From NCBI GenBank assembly GCA_047975215.1, contig JBKEDD010000107.1, positions 10,660 to 74,659 on the forward strand: DNA of 64,000 bases, in the 5' to 3' direction. Source of the DNA: JAGRMG01 sp047975215. GTDB lineage: Bacteria > Pseudomonadota > Alphaproteobacteria > Rhodobacterales > Rhodobacteraceae. The notes beneath the pieces were generated by a model. The model had not been told where the DNA came from. It saw only the letters and a program-made list of their open reading frames with translations, and ran no database searches. This document shows, in pieces, positions 33,787 to 42,388 of the stretch. Numbering within the stretch: position 1 is the first letter of the stretch; the number at the start of each line of letters is the position of its first letter. A program made the position numbers and the translations under genes.

Positions 33787-36033
33787 TCAGAAGTTCAGCC
33801 GCGTACCGACATAGAAGGTTCGTCCGGTCCCGGGGATGAAGGCCGCCTGATCCGGGCGCGCCTGATCGACCACCAGGGTCGAGCCGGCATAGTTCTCGTC
33901 GAACAGGTTGGCCACCTCGGCAACGATCGCAACCGCTTCGGAGACCCGATAATCGGCGCGCAGGTCGGCGATGAAATAGGGATCGGCATAAAGCGTGTTC
34001 ATGTTGTCGACCGGGGTCTTTTCCGGCACCCATTTCAGCGTCGTGGACAGCGACAGACGGTCGGTCGCCCGCCAGCCCAGCGCAGCGGTCAGCACGTTCG
34101 AAGGCGTGCCGCCCAGCTTGTTGTTGCCGCGCACCGGGTCGTTGACAAAGCGGAAATCCTGCCAGGTCCAGGCGACGCGGCCGAACAGGTTCGATGCCAG
34201 GTCGAAGGACAGCCCTGCCTCGACCCCGGCATGACGGGTCTTGTCGGCATTCATCGACGATACCGGCGAACCGGTCACGTCGCGCAGCGACAGGATTTCG
34301 TTCCTGACCTCGGAATAATAGGCGGTCACGTCCCAGGCGACGCTGTCGTGCCGGCCGCGCCAGCCTATTTCGATCGTGTTGGCGGTCTGTGCCTCCAGTG
34401 CCGGGGTCGAGAACGCGGCCGCCGCAGAGGTTGGTACCGGCGGCACCGGCCGGCCCGGACCCGAGTTCGGCGTGCCGCCCGCGGTTCCCAGCAGGTCGCC
34501 ATGTGTCGGCGGTTCGAAACTGTGCGACAGCGATACCCAGGCGGTCTGGTCGGCGGCCGGGTTCCAGGTGAGCGCCAGGCGCGGGCTCCAGCCGCTGTAG
34601 CTGCGCGCATAGCTGTTGGACACGGTCGGCACCGTACCGTCGGGCAGCCGCATTCCCGGCATCCCCGGATTGTAGCCCACCGTCGGCCGGGTCGCGTTTG
34701 TCCACAGGTCGTCATTGTCGCGCGTGGCGTGGGTGTAGGACAGCGACGGCGACAGGAATGCGGTGCCGCCCAGCGGGATGTTGGCGCCGACATTCAGCGA
34801 AACCGTGGTTGCCGAAAGCTCGTTCAGCCCGAATTGCGCCCCCCGGGTTCCGGCGGTGTTGTGATAGTACGTCCGGTCGGATTTGCCCGACGCGACCAGA
34901 AGGTTGGCCTCGATCAGCGGCAGGCCGGCGACGTGATCGGGCAGATAGGCATAGCGCAGCGACAGGTTGCCATCCAGGCTGTCGGTCACACGTTCGCCCG
35001 ACGAGATGGGAAAGCGGAAACTGTCGTCGGTCATGGCCGCGCTGATGCCCAGATCGAAAAGATGATCGCCCGTTTCGAAGGTGCTGCGCACCCCGGCCAG
35101 AAGTTGGCTGGATTCGCGTCGGGGCAGGTCGCGCGGTACGTTCGGGCCGGGATTGGAGGGCACGCCGCCGACGATCACAGGCCCGGAATGCACCTGGCGC
35201 GGATCGGCGCTGAGCGCCGCCCATGTCAGCGGCCCGGCCACGCCGAAGGACAGGTCGGTATAGCGCAGGAACAGTTGCGTGGCGCCGTTTTCATGCGGGA
35301 TCTCGACATTGCCCGACAGCACCGTGCGGCGCGAATCGTTGTTCATGTAGCGAAAGCCGTCGGACTGGTCATGTTCGAACTGCACCAGCCCGCTGGCGCG
35401 GTCGCCCTGTATCGCCGTCCTGCCCGAAGCCGAGAACCGGCCGTAGCTGCCGAAACCCGCCGAAAGCCGCGTTCCCGGTGCCGAAGACGCCGTCGGCGAG
35501 ATGAAGTTGACCGCGCCGCCCAGTACCGATGCGCCCAGCCGGTTGGCGGCGGGGCCGCGCCAGACCTCGATCGCCTCGGACATGCCCGGCGCGGCAAGAC
35601 CGGCGATGTAGGAGCCATCGGCCTGATTGATCTGCATCCCGTTCCACAGGATCATCAGCCCCCGTTCGGTCGGGTTCTGCTGCATACCAGAACCGCGAAT
35701 CTGGAATCGCGGCTGGTCGTTGGCGCCGAAGAACTGCTGCACAACCACGCCGGGGACACCGGACATCGCCTCGGCGAAGGTCGGGGTCGGGATCGGTTCG
35801 ATTTCTTCCTCGCCCACGATATCGGCCGCGCCCGGCGCCTGGCGGAGGCGGTCGCGCAGCACTGCCGCCGTGGTTCCGTCTCCGGCCTGCACGTCGATCG
35901 GCGCAAGGTCGATCACCGCGCCGGGCTGTGCCGACTGCGCAATCGCCGTGGTCGCGTTCAGCATCGCCGTCAGCGACAGGCAAAGCGCCGGCACCCAGAC
36001 CGGCCGCAGAGTTGAATCCGCGTGTCTTTTCAT
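33787..36033 (-). CDS. Second TonB-dependent outer-membrane receptor
   Basis: The 748 residues have a signal peptide (VPALCLSLTAMLNATTAIAQS), a plug (IDLAPIDVQAGDGTTAAVLRD, AMSGVPGVVVQQFFGANDQPRFQIRG, IEVWRGPAANRLGASVLGGAVNFIS) and a barrel ending FYVGTRLNF. The ligand cannot be read; the neighbourhood (hmuSTUV, hutWX) suggests haem or a ferric chelate. ATG 36033 has GAGGAACGAAGG before it, and yields a standard signal peptide; a longer form from 36162 does not. Two FNR-type sites in the divergent gap could act on this gene as well as on hutW. Confidence 0.85.
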   Translation of the reverse strand: MKRHADSTLRPVWVPALCLSLTAMLNATTAIAQSAQPGAVIDLAPIDVQAGDGTTAAVLRDRLRQAPGAADIVGEEEIEPIPTPTFAEAMSGVPGVVVQQFFGANDQPRFQIRGSGMQQNPTERGLMILWNGMQINQADGSYIAGLAAPGMSEAIEVWRGPAANRLGASVLGGAVNFISPTASSAPGTRLSAGFGSYGRFSASGRTAIQGDRASGLVQFEHDQSDGFRYMNNDSRRTVLSGNVEIPHENGATQLFLRYTDLSFGVAGPLTWAALSADPRQVHSGPVIVGGVPSNPGPNVPRDLPRRESSQLLAGVRSTFETGDHLFDLGISAAMTDDSFRFPISSGERVTDSLDGNLSLRYAYLPDHVAGLPLIEANLLVASGKSDRTYYHNTAGTRGAQFGLNELSATTVSLNVGANIPLGGTAFLSPSLSYTHATRDNDDLWTNATRPTVGYNPGMPGMRLPDGTVPTVSNSYARSYSGWSPRLALTWNPAADQTAWVSLSHSFEPPTHGDLLGTAGGTPNSGPGRPVPPVPTSAAAAFSTPALEAQTANTIEIGWRGRHDSVAWDVTAYYSEVRNEILSLRDVTGSPVSSMNADKTRHAGVEAGLSFDLASNLFGRVAWTWQDFRFVNDPVRGNNKLGGTPSNVLTAALGWRATDRLSLSTTLKWVPEKTPVDNMNTLYADPYFIADLRADYRVSEAVAIVAEVANLFDENYAGSTLVVDQARPDQAAFIPGTGRTFYVGTRLNF

Positions 36034-36292
36034 ACCTTCGTTCCTCGTTTCATCTTCGCCGGCCGGTAACGCCGGTCGCTTGTGCATGGGTTCCGGTTCG
36101 GGAAGGCCGACAGCGCCGACACAGGCCCGGCCGCGCACCGAGGGAAGGCTGCGGTCGGGCATGTGCTCGGACGCTGTCGGGAACGTCGCCCCGCCCGGTC
36201 ACGATTTTTGCATCGGCCTGGCGGATGCCGCATGGCGCGGCGGCTTGGTCGTTGTCGCGGATGCGAGTAGCATGCCCGGCATACACCCGGAC

Positions 36293-36306
36293 TTGACCTG
36301 AATCAA
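36293..36306. promoter_or_regulatory. FNR-type site, near-consensus
   Basis: TTGACCTGAATCAA matches TTGAT-N4-ATCAA except for one base. It lies 260 bases upstream of the minus-strand receptor and 189 bases upstream of hutW. Confidence 0.6.
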
Positions 36307-36338
36307 TCCCGACAAAAAGAATAAGAAAAATCCCGGAT

Positions 36339-36352
36339 TTGATCTGGATCAA
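36339..36352. promoter_or_regulatory. FNR-type site, perfect
   Basis: TTGATCTGGATCAA matches the FNR consensus fully. Its centre is 46 bases from the first site and 150 bases before the hutW ATG. The AT-rich stretch at 36308-36335 lies between the two. The rest of the gap 36034-36494 holds no gene. Confidence 0.75.
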
Positions 36353-36494
36353 TGTCCGGTGCGGGGCGAGGGTGCCAACACGGGGCCGCAGCACGGGCAC
36401 ATCCCGCGCCGCATGACCCAGCCAAACGCCAGGTAACAACTGCAACGCCGCCTCGGTTCGACACCGGGGCCGACTGGCTGGGACCGATCACCGA

Positions 36495-37916
36495 ATGCCC
36501 GCGACACAGACCCGCCCGAAACCCGCCTCCGGGCATCCGCAGCCGGCGGCCGCCGCTGCGCCCGTGACACTGGAGAGCCTGTTCGCCGTCCGGTGCGACG
36601 ATCCGATCGCCGGGGCGTTTCCGGGCAAGCGCGCGGTGCATCCCTTCGTCAACATGGTGCCGGTTTCCCGCGACCGCGTCGTGCCGCTGTGGGCCGAGCT
36701 TTTCGACCGGCCGCGAACGGGGCGCGGCGTCGCCTATGTGCATGTGCCCTTCTGCGAGAACCATTGCCTGTTCTGCGGCTTTTACCAGAACGCCTGGCGG
36801 GACGATGCCGGGGGCGCCTATGTCGATGCGATCGCGGCGCAACTGCGCGCCTTTGCCGACACGCCCGCCGCCGAAGGCCCGCCCTTGCAGGCGGTCTATC
36901 TGGGCGGCGGCACGCCCACGGCGCTTTCGGCGCCTGACCTGGCGCGGCTGATCGGGGCGCTGCGGGAATATCTGCCGCTGGTGCCCGATTGCGAAATCAC
37001 GCTCGAAGGCCGCATCCAGTCCTTCGGGGCCGAAAAGGCGTGCGCCGCCTTCGGTGCCGGGGCGACGCGCATCTCGCTTGGCGTCCAGAGCTTTGCCGAC
37101 CATGTCCGCCGCCCGCTGGGCCGGCGCGCGCCGCGCTCCGAGATCCTGCGCAGCCTGCGCGATCTGGTGGCGCTCGACCGTGGCGCGGTGGTGATCGATC
37201 TCATGTATGGCCTGCCACGCCAGACACCCGCGGACGTTGCCGCCGACGTACATCTGTGCGCCGATCTGGGGCTTGACGGGCTGGACCTTTATTCGCTGAA
37301 CCTGATCCCGGGAACGCCGCTGCTGAGCGCGGTGGAAAAGGGCAAGCTGACGCCCTCGACCGTGGCCGAGATGGGCGCGTTCTTCACCGCAGGCGAAGAG
37401 GCGGCCGAGGCCGAAGGCTGGCGGCGCATCACCACGACCCACTGGCAAGGCACGCTGCGCGAACGCAATGTCTACAACCTGGCGGTCAAGACGGGGGCCG
37501 ACTGCCTGGCCTTCGGGGCGGGCGCCGGCGGGTTTCTGGGCGGCCACAATTTCCGCATCACCTCGGACTTGTCGCGGTTCCAGGCCGCGGCCGGGTCGGG
37601 CACCTGTCTGACCGATGCCATGATGCGGCAGAAATCCACCGTCGCGGTGCAGAACGCCATAAAATACGGCATGGAGCGGGGCGCGCTCGACCCGCGCCCG
37701 GTTGACCGGGCGCTGGCCGATCTCGCCGGGACCGACGCGATTTCGTTCAGCGCCCATGCCGCACCGCTGCTTGAGCAATGGATCGCGGCCGGGCTGATGA
37801 GGCCCTATCACCGATTTCTTCGCCTGACCCGCGCCGGCCGCTTCTGGCAGGTGGCGATGACCGGCAGGCTTCTCGACTGGCTTGGCCAGCATCCCAACCT
37901 TGGAGACCCGACATGA
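36495..37916 (+). CDS. hutW: Radical SAM haem-utilisation protein (ChuW/HutW family)
   Basis: ChuW/HutW proteins open haem under anaerobic conditions by radical SAM chemistry, freeing iron without oxygen. The 473-residue product has the iron-sulfur motif CENHCLFC (C-x3-C-x2-C) in VAYVHVPFCENHC near residue 85, YLGGGTPTALS (SAM-binding GGT), ISLGVQSF and VIDLMYGLPRQT, which it shares with HemN/HemW. The tight link to hutX, overlapping by four bases, separates it from HemN and HemW, which have other neighbours. FNR-type sites upstream agree with use at low oxygen. ATG 36495 gives a Pro/Ala-rich N-terminus; a later start at residue 53 is possible. Confidence 0.88.
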   Translation: MPATQTRPKPASGHPQPAAAAAPVTLESLFAVRCDDPIAGAFPGKRAVHPFVNMVPVSRDRVVPLWAELFDRPRTGRGVAYVHVPFCENHCLFCGFYQNAWRDDAGGAYVDAIAAQLRAFADTPAAEGPPLQAVYLGGGTPTALSAPDLARLIGALREYLPLVPDCEITLEGRIQSFGAEKACAAFGAGATRISLGVQSFADHVRRPLGRRAPRSEILRSLRDLVALDRGAVVIDLMYGLPRQTPADVAADVHLCADLGLDGLDLYSLNLIPGTPLLSAVEKGKLTPSTVAEMGAFFTAGEEAAEAEGWRRITTTHWQGTLRERNVYNLAVKTGADCLAFGAGAGGFLGGHNFRITSDLSRFQAAAGSGTCLTDAMMRQKSTVAVQNAIKYGMERGALDPRPVDRALADLAGTDAISFSAHAAPLLEQWIAAGLMRPYHRFLRLTRAGRFWQVAMTGRLLDWLGQHPNLGDPT

Positions 37917-38416
37917 CCACAGACACCATCCGCAAGGCCATCGCCGAAAACCCGGTTTCGGCACTGGAAGACATCGCCCGTGCCGCCGGTTGCACCACGC
38001 TCGATGTGCTCGAGGCGCTGCCCGAGGGCGAGGTCGCGCATCTGCCCGGAGCGGTGATGCCCGAAGTGCTCGACGATATTTCGACCTGGGGCGAGATCAC
38101 CTTCATCGTCAACACCGGGCCGGTGATCCTCGAGGCCAAGGCGCCGCTGGGCAAGGGCGAGGTCAAGGACGGCATGTACAACCTTCACGACAAGCCGATC
38201 TGCGGGCATCTGAACGCGGCGGCCTGCGGGCGCGTCGCCTTCGTGCGCCGCAAGCTGTTCTCGATGGCGACCTATTCGGTGCAGTTCTATGCCAAGGACG
38301 GATCGTGCATGTTCAAGGTCTATCTCGGCCGCGACGCCAAGCGGGCACTGATCCCCGACCAGATTGCCGCTTTCGAGGCGCTGGAGTCCCGTCTGCTGGC
38401 CCGCGAGGCGGCCTGA
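37913..38416 (+). CDS. hutX: Cytosolic haem carrier HutX (ChuX/HutX family)
   Basis: Cytosolic haem-binding protein of the ChuX/HutX fold, proposed to pass haem or the opened product between enzymes. The 167 residues contain LEALPEGEVAHLPGAVMPEVLDDISTWGEIT-type conserved segments, NTGPVILEAKAPLGKGEVKDGMYNL and SMATYSVQFYAKDGSCMFKVYLGRD. It overlaps hutW (ATGA) and the next gene (TGATG). ATG 37913 matches the family start. Confidence 0.9.
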   Translation: MTTDTIRKAIAENPVSALEDIARAAGCTTLDVLEALPEGEVAHLPGAVMPEVLDDISTWGEITFIVNTGPVILEAKAPLGKGEVKDGMYNLHDKPICGHLNAAACGRVAFVRRKLFSMATYSVQFYAKDGSCMFKVYLGRDAKRALIPDQIAAFEALESRLLAREAA

Positions 38417-39309
38417 TGGGCGCGCTTACCGGCCGGCATCTGTTCATCCTGGGCCTCGGATACTCCGCCGCGGCCGTGGCCGAACGCGCGATGGCCGCGG
38501 GGGCGCGCGTCAGCGGCACCACCCGCGACGCGGACCGTGCCGCCTTGCTGTGCGCGTCGGGAATCGAGGCCATCCGTCTGGACGCCGGTGAAAAGCTGCC
38601 GGCGGACAGACTGGACGGGGTAAGCGACCTGCTGATCTCGATCCCCCCGGGGCCCGAGGGCTGCACCGGCCTGGCCATGGCCCGGGATGCGCTGGCGCAT
38701 CCGCAGCCCGGCTCAGGCCCGGGCTGGATCGGCTATCTCTCCTCGACCGCCGTCTACGGCGATTGCGGCGGCGACTGGATCGACGAAACCCGCGCACCGG
38801 CGCCGCTGGGCCGTGACGCCAGGGGCCGTCTGATGGCCGAAGCCCAGTGGCAGGCGCAGGCCGACCGGCTGGGAGCCGGTTTCGACATTCTGCGGATCGC
38901 CGGCATCTACGGGCCGGGGCGCAACATTCTGGCCCGGCTGCGTGCGGGTGACGCGCGCGCGATTCTCAAGCCGGGGCAGTATTTCAACCGCATTCACCGC
39001 GACGACATCGCCGGGGCGGTGCTGGCGGCGATGCGGGATCGCAAGGGTACAAGGATCACCAACCTGTCGGATGGCGCACCTTGTCCGGCATCGGAGGTGA
39101 TGTTCGGTGTCGCCGGAATGCTGGGATTGCCGCGGCCCGAGAGCATCGCCTTCGACGACGCCGGACTGCCGCCGGGTGCCGCGGGCTTTTACGCCGAGAA
39201 CCGCCGTCTGCGAAACGAACGCCTGCTGTCGCTCCCCGGTTTCGCGTTGAACCACCCCGACTGGAAAACCGGCTATGCGGCGATCCTCGCCGCTGAACGT
39301 GGCGCCTGA
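38416..39309 (+). CDS. NAD(P)-dependent epimerase/dehydratase-like protein (SDR family)
   Basis: A 297-residue extended-SDR protein of the YeeZ-like type. It begins with the nucleotide-binding pattern FILGLGYSAAAVAERA (GxGxxA variant) and has YLSSTAVYGDCGG with the Ser-Thr and Tyr, followed by the proximal R-x3-E/K-type segment and RIAGIYGPGRN. The substrate is unknown. Its TGATG overlap with hutX suggests co-transcription, though the function need not concern haem. Confidence 0.8.
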   Translation: MGALTGRHLFILGLGYSAAAVAERAMAAGARVSGTTRDADRAALLCASGIEAIRLDAGEKLPADRLDGVSDLLISIPPGPEGCTGLAMARDALAHPQPGSGPGWIGYLSSTAVYGDCGGDWIDETRAPAPLGRDARGRLMAEAQWQAQADRLGAGFDILRIAGIYGPGRNILARLRAGDARAILKPGQYFNRIHRDDIAGAVLAAMRDRKGTRITNLSDGAPCPASEVMFGVAGMLGLPRPESIAFDDAGLPPGAAGFYAENRRLRNERLLSLPGFALNHPDWKTGYAAILAAERGA

Positions 39310-39366
39310 ACGGCGGCACGTCAATGTCGATCATTTTTATCAACTATATGTTCTGAAAGGTTTTTC

Positions 39367-39395
39367 TTGAATTCCCCGCGCGCCGTGGCTAGGCT
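39367..39395 (+). promoter_or_regulatory. Putative promoter for a short transcript
   Basis: TTGAAT (39367-39372), 17 bases, TAGGCT (39390-39395). No gene on the + strand follows before the terminator at 39507. Confidence 0.4.
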
Positions 39396-39401
39396 CGCGT
39401 C

Positions 39402-39540
39402 ACAATCAAGAAACCGGGATCAAGCAATAGCCAGCCCGCGCCGGCGACCGCCGGTCAGGACAAGCAACAGCCAGGTCCCGGCCTTTTCGGCATTCATGCC
39501 GGACTGAACCGCGGCGCATCGCCCGCGGTTTTCTTTTCTT
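39402..39540 (+). ncRNA. Candidate small RNA of about 135 nt
   Basis: The stretch runs from the expected start of the promoter at 39367 to a strong intrinsic terminator (stem AACCGCGG/CCGCGGTT, then TTTTCTTTTCTT). It includes a repeated unit, CAAGCAAYAGCCAG (at about 39423 and 39461), and a second hairpin (CGGCATTCATGCCG). No start codon with ribosome site is seen. It lies between the convergent SDR and NnrS genes. The terminator alone could serve the SDR gene instead. Confidence 0.35.
39507..39540 (+). terminator. Rho-independent terminator
   Basis: AACCGCGG, loop CGCATCGC, CCGCGGTT, followed by TTCTTTTCTT. It ends the + strand transcript (SDR gene or the candidate small RNA). Confidence 0.8.
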
Positions 39541-40806
39541 CTATTCTCCCGGTTGCGGAATGGCCCCCGACGCGGCCGTCTCCGGCGCGGCATCTTCCTG
39601 CGATGCCGATATGAAATACGGCAGATAGCCCGACAGCCAGACCAGAAACGCCGCCGCCCAAAGCACGGCGGCAAAGGCGAGGTTGCGTTCGAGGAAGGCA
39701 AGCCCGGTCAATCCGTCCAGCCCGATCCGTGGCACCAGCGATGCGACGAGAAGGGCGCCCGCGATGCGGGCGGGCAATGGCAGCGGCAAGCGGCGGTTGC
39801 AATGCAACAGGCCGGCAACGGAAAACACTGCCAGAACGCCCAGACCCAGCCCGCCCATCAGCGCCACATGTAGCGCCTCATATTCTCCCCATGGTGCACC
39901 GAGGCGCGCCGCGCCCAGCATCAGCAGGCCCAGACCCGCCAGTGCCGAACTGCCGCCCAGATAGAGGATCTCGGCCCGCAGAATGCGCGCGCCAATGAAC
40001 CCCTCGGCAACCCGGTCCATGAAGGCGGCCCCGGCCGCGATCCACAGAAAGCCGGAAACCGCATCGCTGAGACCGGCAGCTTCGCCCGCCATCGCCAGCA
40101 GCACCAGTCCGGGGGCCAGGTTCAGCCGGCCCGGATGGGGGCGGAAGGGCGAGGTGCGTTCGGACGGGTCCAGAACCACATTCGTGACCGGCACGGCGAT
40201 CCGTGCCAGCGCCAGCCCAAGCACCCCCAGAAGGGCGAAGCCGAACAGATGCGTGGCGGTTTCGGCCAAGGCCACATCGCCCGTGGCAAAGGCCAACCGG
40301 CTGGCCGCCGCGCAGGCCAGCAGGATGACGAGCCAGAACAGGAACGGCAGCAGGATATCGGTGCGCCGCCGCCATGACAGCCGCGCCAGATAGGCGATCA
40401 GCGCCACCAGCCAGGCCAGGTCGGCCGCCCCGGCGATCATGCCGATGCCGTCCCAGCCCACGAGCCCCACGAGCCGCGCGATGCCCCAGAGCCCGGCAAG
40501 AAACCAGAGCGGCCGTCCACGCAGTGGCGCGGTATCGGTCCATTCCGGGGCGGCGGTGGTCAGAAAACCGATCAGCGCGGCGCCGAACGCGCCGACCAGC
40601 ATCTCGTATGCGTGCCATAGCGACGGCGGCACCGCCTCGGCCAGCGGCAGGCCGAGTTGCAAAAGCAGAACCCACAACAGCGGCCACAGCGCGGCATGAA
40701 GCGCGCCCAACGGAAAGAACAGTCGAAACCCCTCGTACCCGAGCCATCCCAGGGGTCCGGCGGGAAGCGGGCAGGCGGGGTCATCTGTGGCGGGTCCGCA
40801 ACTCAT
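39541..40806 (-). CDS. NnrS family membrane protein
   Basis: NnrS is a haem- and copper-containing membrane protein linked to nitric oxide tolerance in denitrifiers. The 421-residue protein has about twelve hydrophobic helices, with GFRLFFPLGALHAALWPLLW at the start, then HAYEMLVGAFGAALIGFLTTAAPEWT, conserved in the family, and ALHVALMGGLGLGVLAVFSVAGL later. Histidines and a Met on these helices are likely metal ligands. Its ATG overlaps the preceding ABC ATPase gene by 4 bases, so it belongs to the ABC operon. Confidence 0.85.
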   Translation of the reverse strand: MSCGPATDDPACPLPAGPLGWLGYEGFRLFFPLGALHAALWPLLWVLLLQLGLPLAEAVPPSLWHAYEMLVGAFGAALIGFLTTAAPEWTDTAPLRGRPLWFLAGLWGIARLVGLVGWDGIGMIAGAADLAWLVALIAYLARLSWRRRTDILLPFLFWLVILLACAAASRLAFATGDVALAETATHLFGFALLGVLGLALARIAVPVTNVVLDPSERTSPFRPHPGRLNLAPGLVLLAMAGEAAGLSDAVSGFLWIAAGAAFMDRVAEGFIGARILRAEILYLGGSSALAGLGLLMLGAARLGAPWGEYEALHVALMGGLGLGVLAVFSVAGLLHCNRRLPLPLPARIAGALLVASLVPRIGLDGLTGLAFLERNLAFAAVLWAAAFLVWLSGYLPYFISASQEDAAPETAASGAIPQPGE

Positions 40807-41552
40807 GCGATCTGCCTTTCATCGACGTCGTGGATGTGGCGGAAGGCGGGATCGCTAGCGCGTGCCTCCTGCGCCCAGGAAAACAGCCACCCGTCGTCGC
40901 GTTCGGGCATCGGTACCGCCAGCCGCCGTGCGCCGAGGATACCGTTGCCGCGCGTGTCCAGGACCGCAATGCGGTGGGCGACGCGGGCCGCCTCCATCAG
41001 ATCGTGGGTAATGAACAGGCCCGAGAGCCCGCCGTTCGAACAGGTCTCGATCACGATGTCCTGCATGCGCCGCTTCAGCGCCACGTCGAGCGCGGTGAAG
41101 GGTTCGTCGAAATAGACGAAATCGGGTTCTACCGCCAGTGCCCGGGCGATGGCGACGCGCTGGCGCATCCCGCCCGACAGCTCGGATGGGTACTTGACCA
41201 GATCGTCGGGTTCGAGCGCCACCTGGCGCGCCACCCGGTCGAGCCGAACGGACCGTTCGCGGCTCGGGACATGCGCCAGCCTCAGGGCGTAGAGGATGTT
41301 GGCTTCGGCCGTGGCCCAGGGCATCAGCGTCGGATCCTGGAAGATCATCGCGTGGCGCGCATAGTTGCGTCGGATGCGCCCGGCACGCGGCGCGACCAGG
41401 CCGGCGGCGATATGGGCGAGCGTCGACTTGCCGCAACCCGACGGCCCGACCAGCGCGACGATCTCGCCCGCCCCGATGTCAAGATCTATCCCATCCAGCA
41501 CCGTGCGGCCGAAAAATGCGTGGCCTATGCCTTCCAGCGCCAGGGCCGTCAT
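40803..41552 (-). CDS. ABC transporter ATPase, nitrate/sulfonate/taurine type
   Basis: A 249-residue SsuB/TauB-like ATPase with Walker A GPSGCGKST near residue 37, Q-loop MIFQDPTLMPW, signature LSGGMRQR, Walker B FVYFDEPFTALD and H-loop LFITHDLMEA. It overlaps the permease gene by 4 bases and NnrS by 4 bases. The substrate is not evident. Confidence 0.88.
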   Translation of the reverse strand: MTALALEGIGHAFFGRTVLDGIDLDIGAGEIVALVGPSGCGKSTLAHIAAGLVAPRAGRIRRNYARHAMIFQDPTLMPWATAEANILYALRLAHVPSRERSVRLDRVARQVALEPDDLVKYPSELSGGMRQRVAIARALAVEPDFVYFDEPFTALDVALKRRMQDIVIETCSNGGLSGLFITHDLMEAARVAHRIAVLDTRGNGILGARRLAVPMPERDDGWLFSWAQEARASDPAFRHIHDVDERQIA

Positions 41553-42379
41553 CGTTTTACCCCCCAGGGCCGTTCGGCCTTGCGCCAGGTTTCGACCTCG
41601 CCGCGCACAGGTTGCACAAGCCCGTACTCGACCGCGATAAGCAGCGCCACCGCGACCAGCACCCAGGCGAGCGCCTGCGCGATGTCGAGGTTGATGCGCG
41701 CATCGGCCAGCGCGCCGCCAATGCCCCCCGCGTTGGCAAGCAACTCTGCCATCACCGCGACCTTGATCGCTGTTCCCAGCGCCAGGCTGAGCGCCGGGAA
41801 CAGCGCCGTGGAAATCTGACGCAGCGCGATGGACAGGAACCGCCGCACCGGCCCGGCGCCAAAGGCTTCGGCCATGCGTTCAAGCCCCCGGTCGCGCGTC
41901 GCGACACCCAGCGCGGCGCCGGTAAAGACAACCGGCAGCGCCGAGATCAGGATAACCGTGCGCACCGTTGCATCCGAGCCGCCGAACCAGATCATAGCCA
42001 GCACGATCCAGGCGATTGGCGGCACACCCATCAGGACCGTAACAAGCGGCCGCACCAGCCGCATCGTGGCGGGGGAATAGCCAGCGGCGATTCCGGCGAG
42101 CGTACCCGCGACAGCGACGAGAGCGAAACCGCTGAGCGCCCGTTGCAGGGTCAGCGCCGCCAGCGCCCGTGCCTCCGGGTCGCGGGCCAGCCCCCACATG
42201 GCTTCAAGCGTGTCCAGAGGCGCGGTCAGTATGAACGGCCCGTAGGCTTCGTGCCCGGCCTGCCAGGCGGCGGCCAGCAGCGCAAGCGCGGCCAGCCCGG
42301 CCCAGCCCGACCAGAGATAGTGCAGCGAGCGGCCCAGCCGGTCGGCAAGGGCGGACACGAGGTGGCGGCGGCGGATCAC
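41549..42379 (-). CDS. ABC transporter permease, SsuC/TauC type
   Basis: A 276-residue permease with about six helices. The EAA-type loop is seen in MAEAFGAGPVRRFLSIALRQ, and the region VLMGVPPIAWIVLAMIWFG is typical of sulfonate and nitrate permeases. The gene starts 9 bases after the binding protein and overlaps the ATPase. Confidence 0.88.
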   Translation of the reverse strand: MIRRRHLVSALADRLGRSLHYLWSGWAGLAALALLAAAWQAGHEAYGPFILTAPLDTLEAMWGLARDPEARALAALTLQRALSGFALVAVAGTLAGIAAGYSPATMRLVRPLVTVLMGVPPIAWIVLAMIWFGGSDATVRTVILISALPVVFTGAALGVATRDRGLERMAEAFGAGPVRRFLSIALRQISTALFPALSLALGTAIKVAVMAELLANAGGIGGALADARINLDIAQALAWVLVAVALLIAVEYGLVQPVRGEVETWRKAERPWGVKR

Positions 42380-42388
42380 GGCGCGGGC

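Noticed and set aside
33778..36015. A 745-residue frame on + opposite the second TonB receptor
   Set aside because: Shadow of high-GC coding on the other strand: Arg/Gly/Pro/His-rich with no domain, while the minus strand gives a full receptor.
36034..36494. Possible small genes in the receptor-hutW gap
   Set aside because: Short frames have no ribosome site; the space is explained by FNR-type sites and promoters.
36303..37964. A 553-residue frame on minus opposite hutW
   Set aside because: Antisense shadow; the + strand has the radical SAM motif and family segments.
39325..39357. A ten-codon frame before the candidate small RNA, possible leader peptide
   Set aside because: No ribosome site and it lies before the promoter; no run of regulatory codons.
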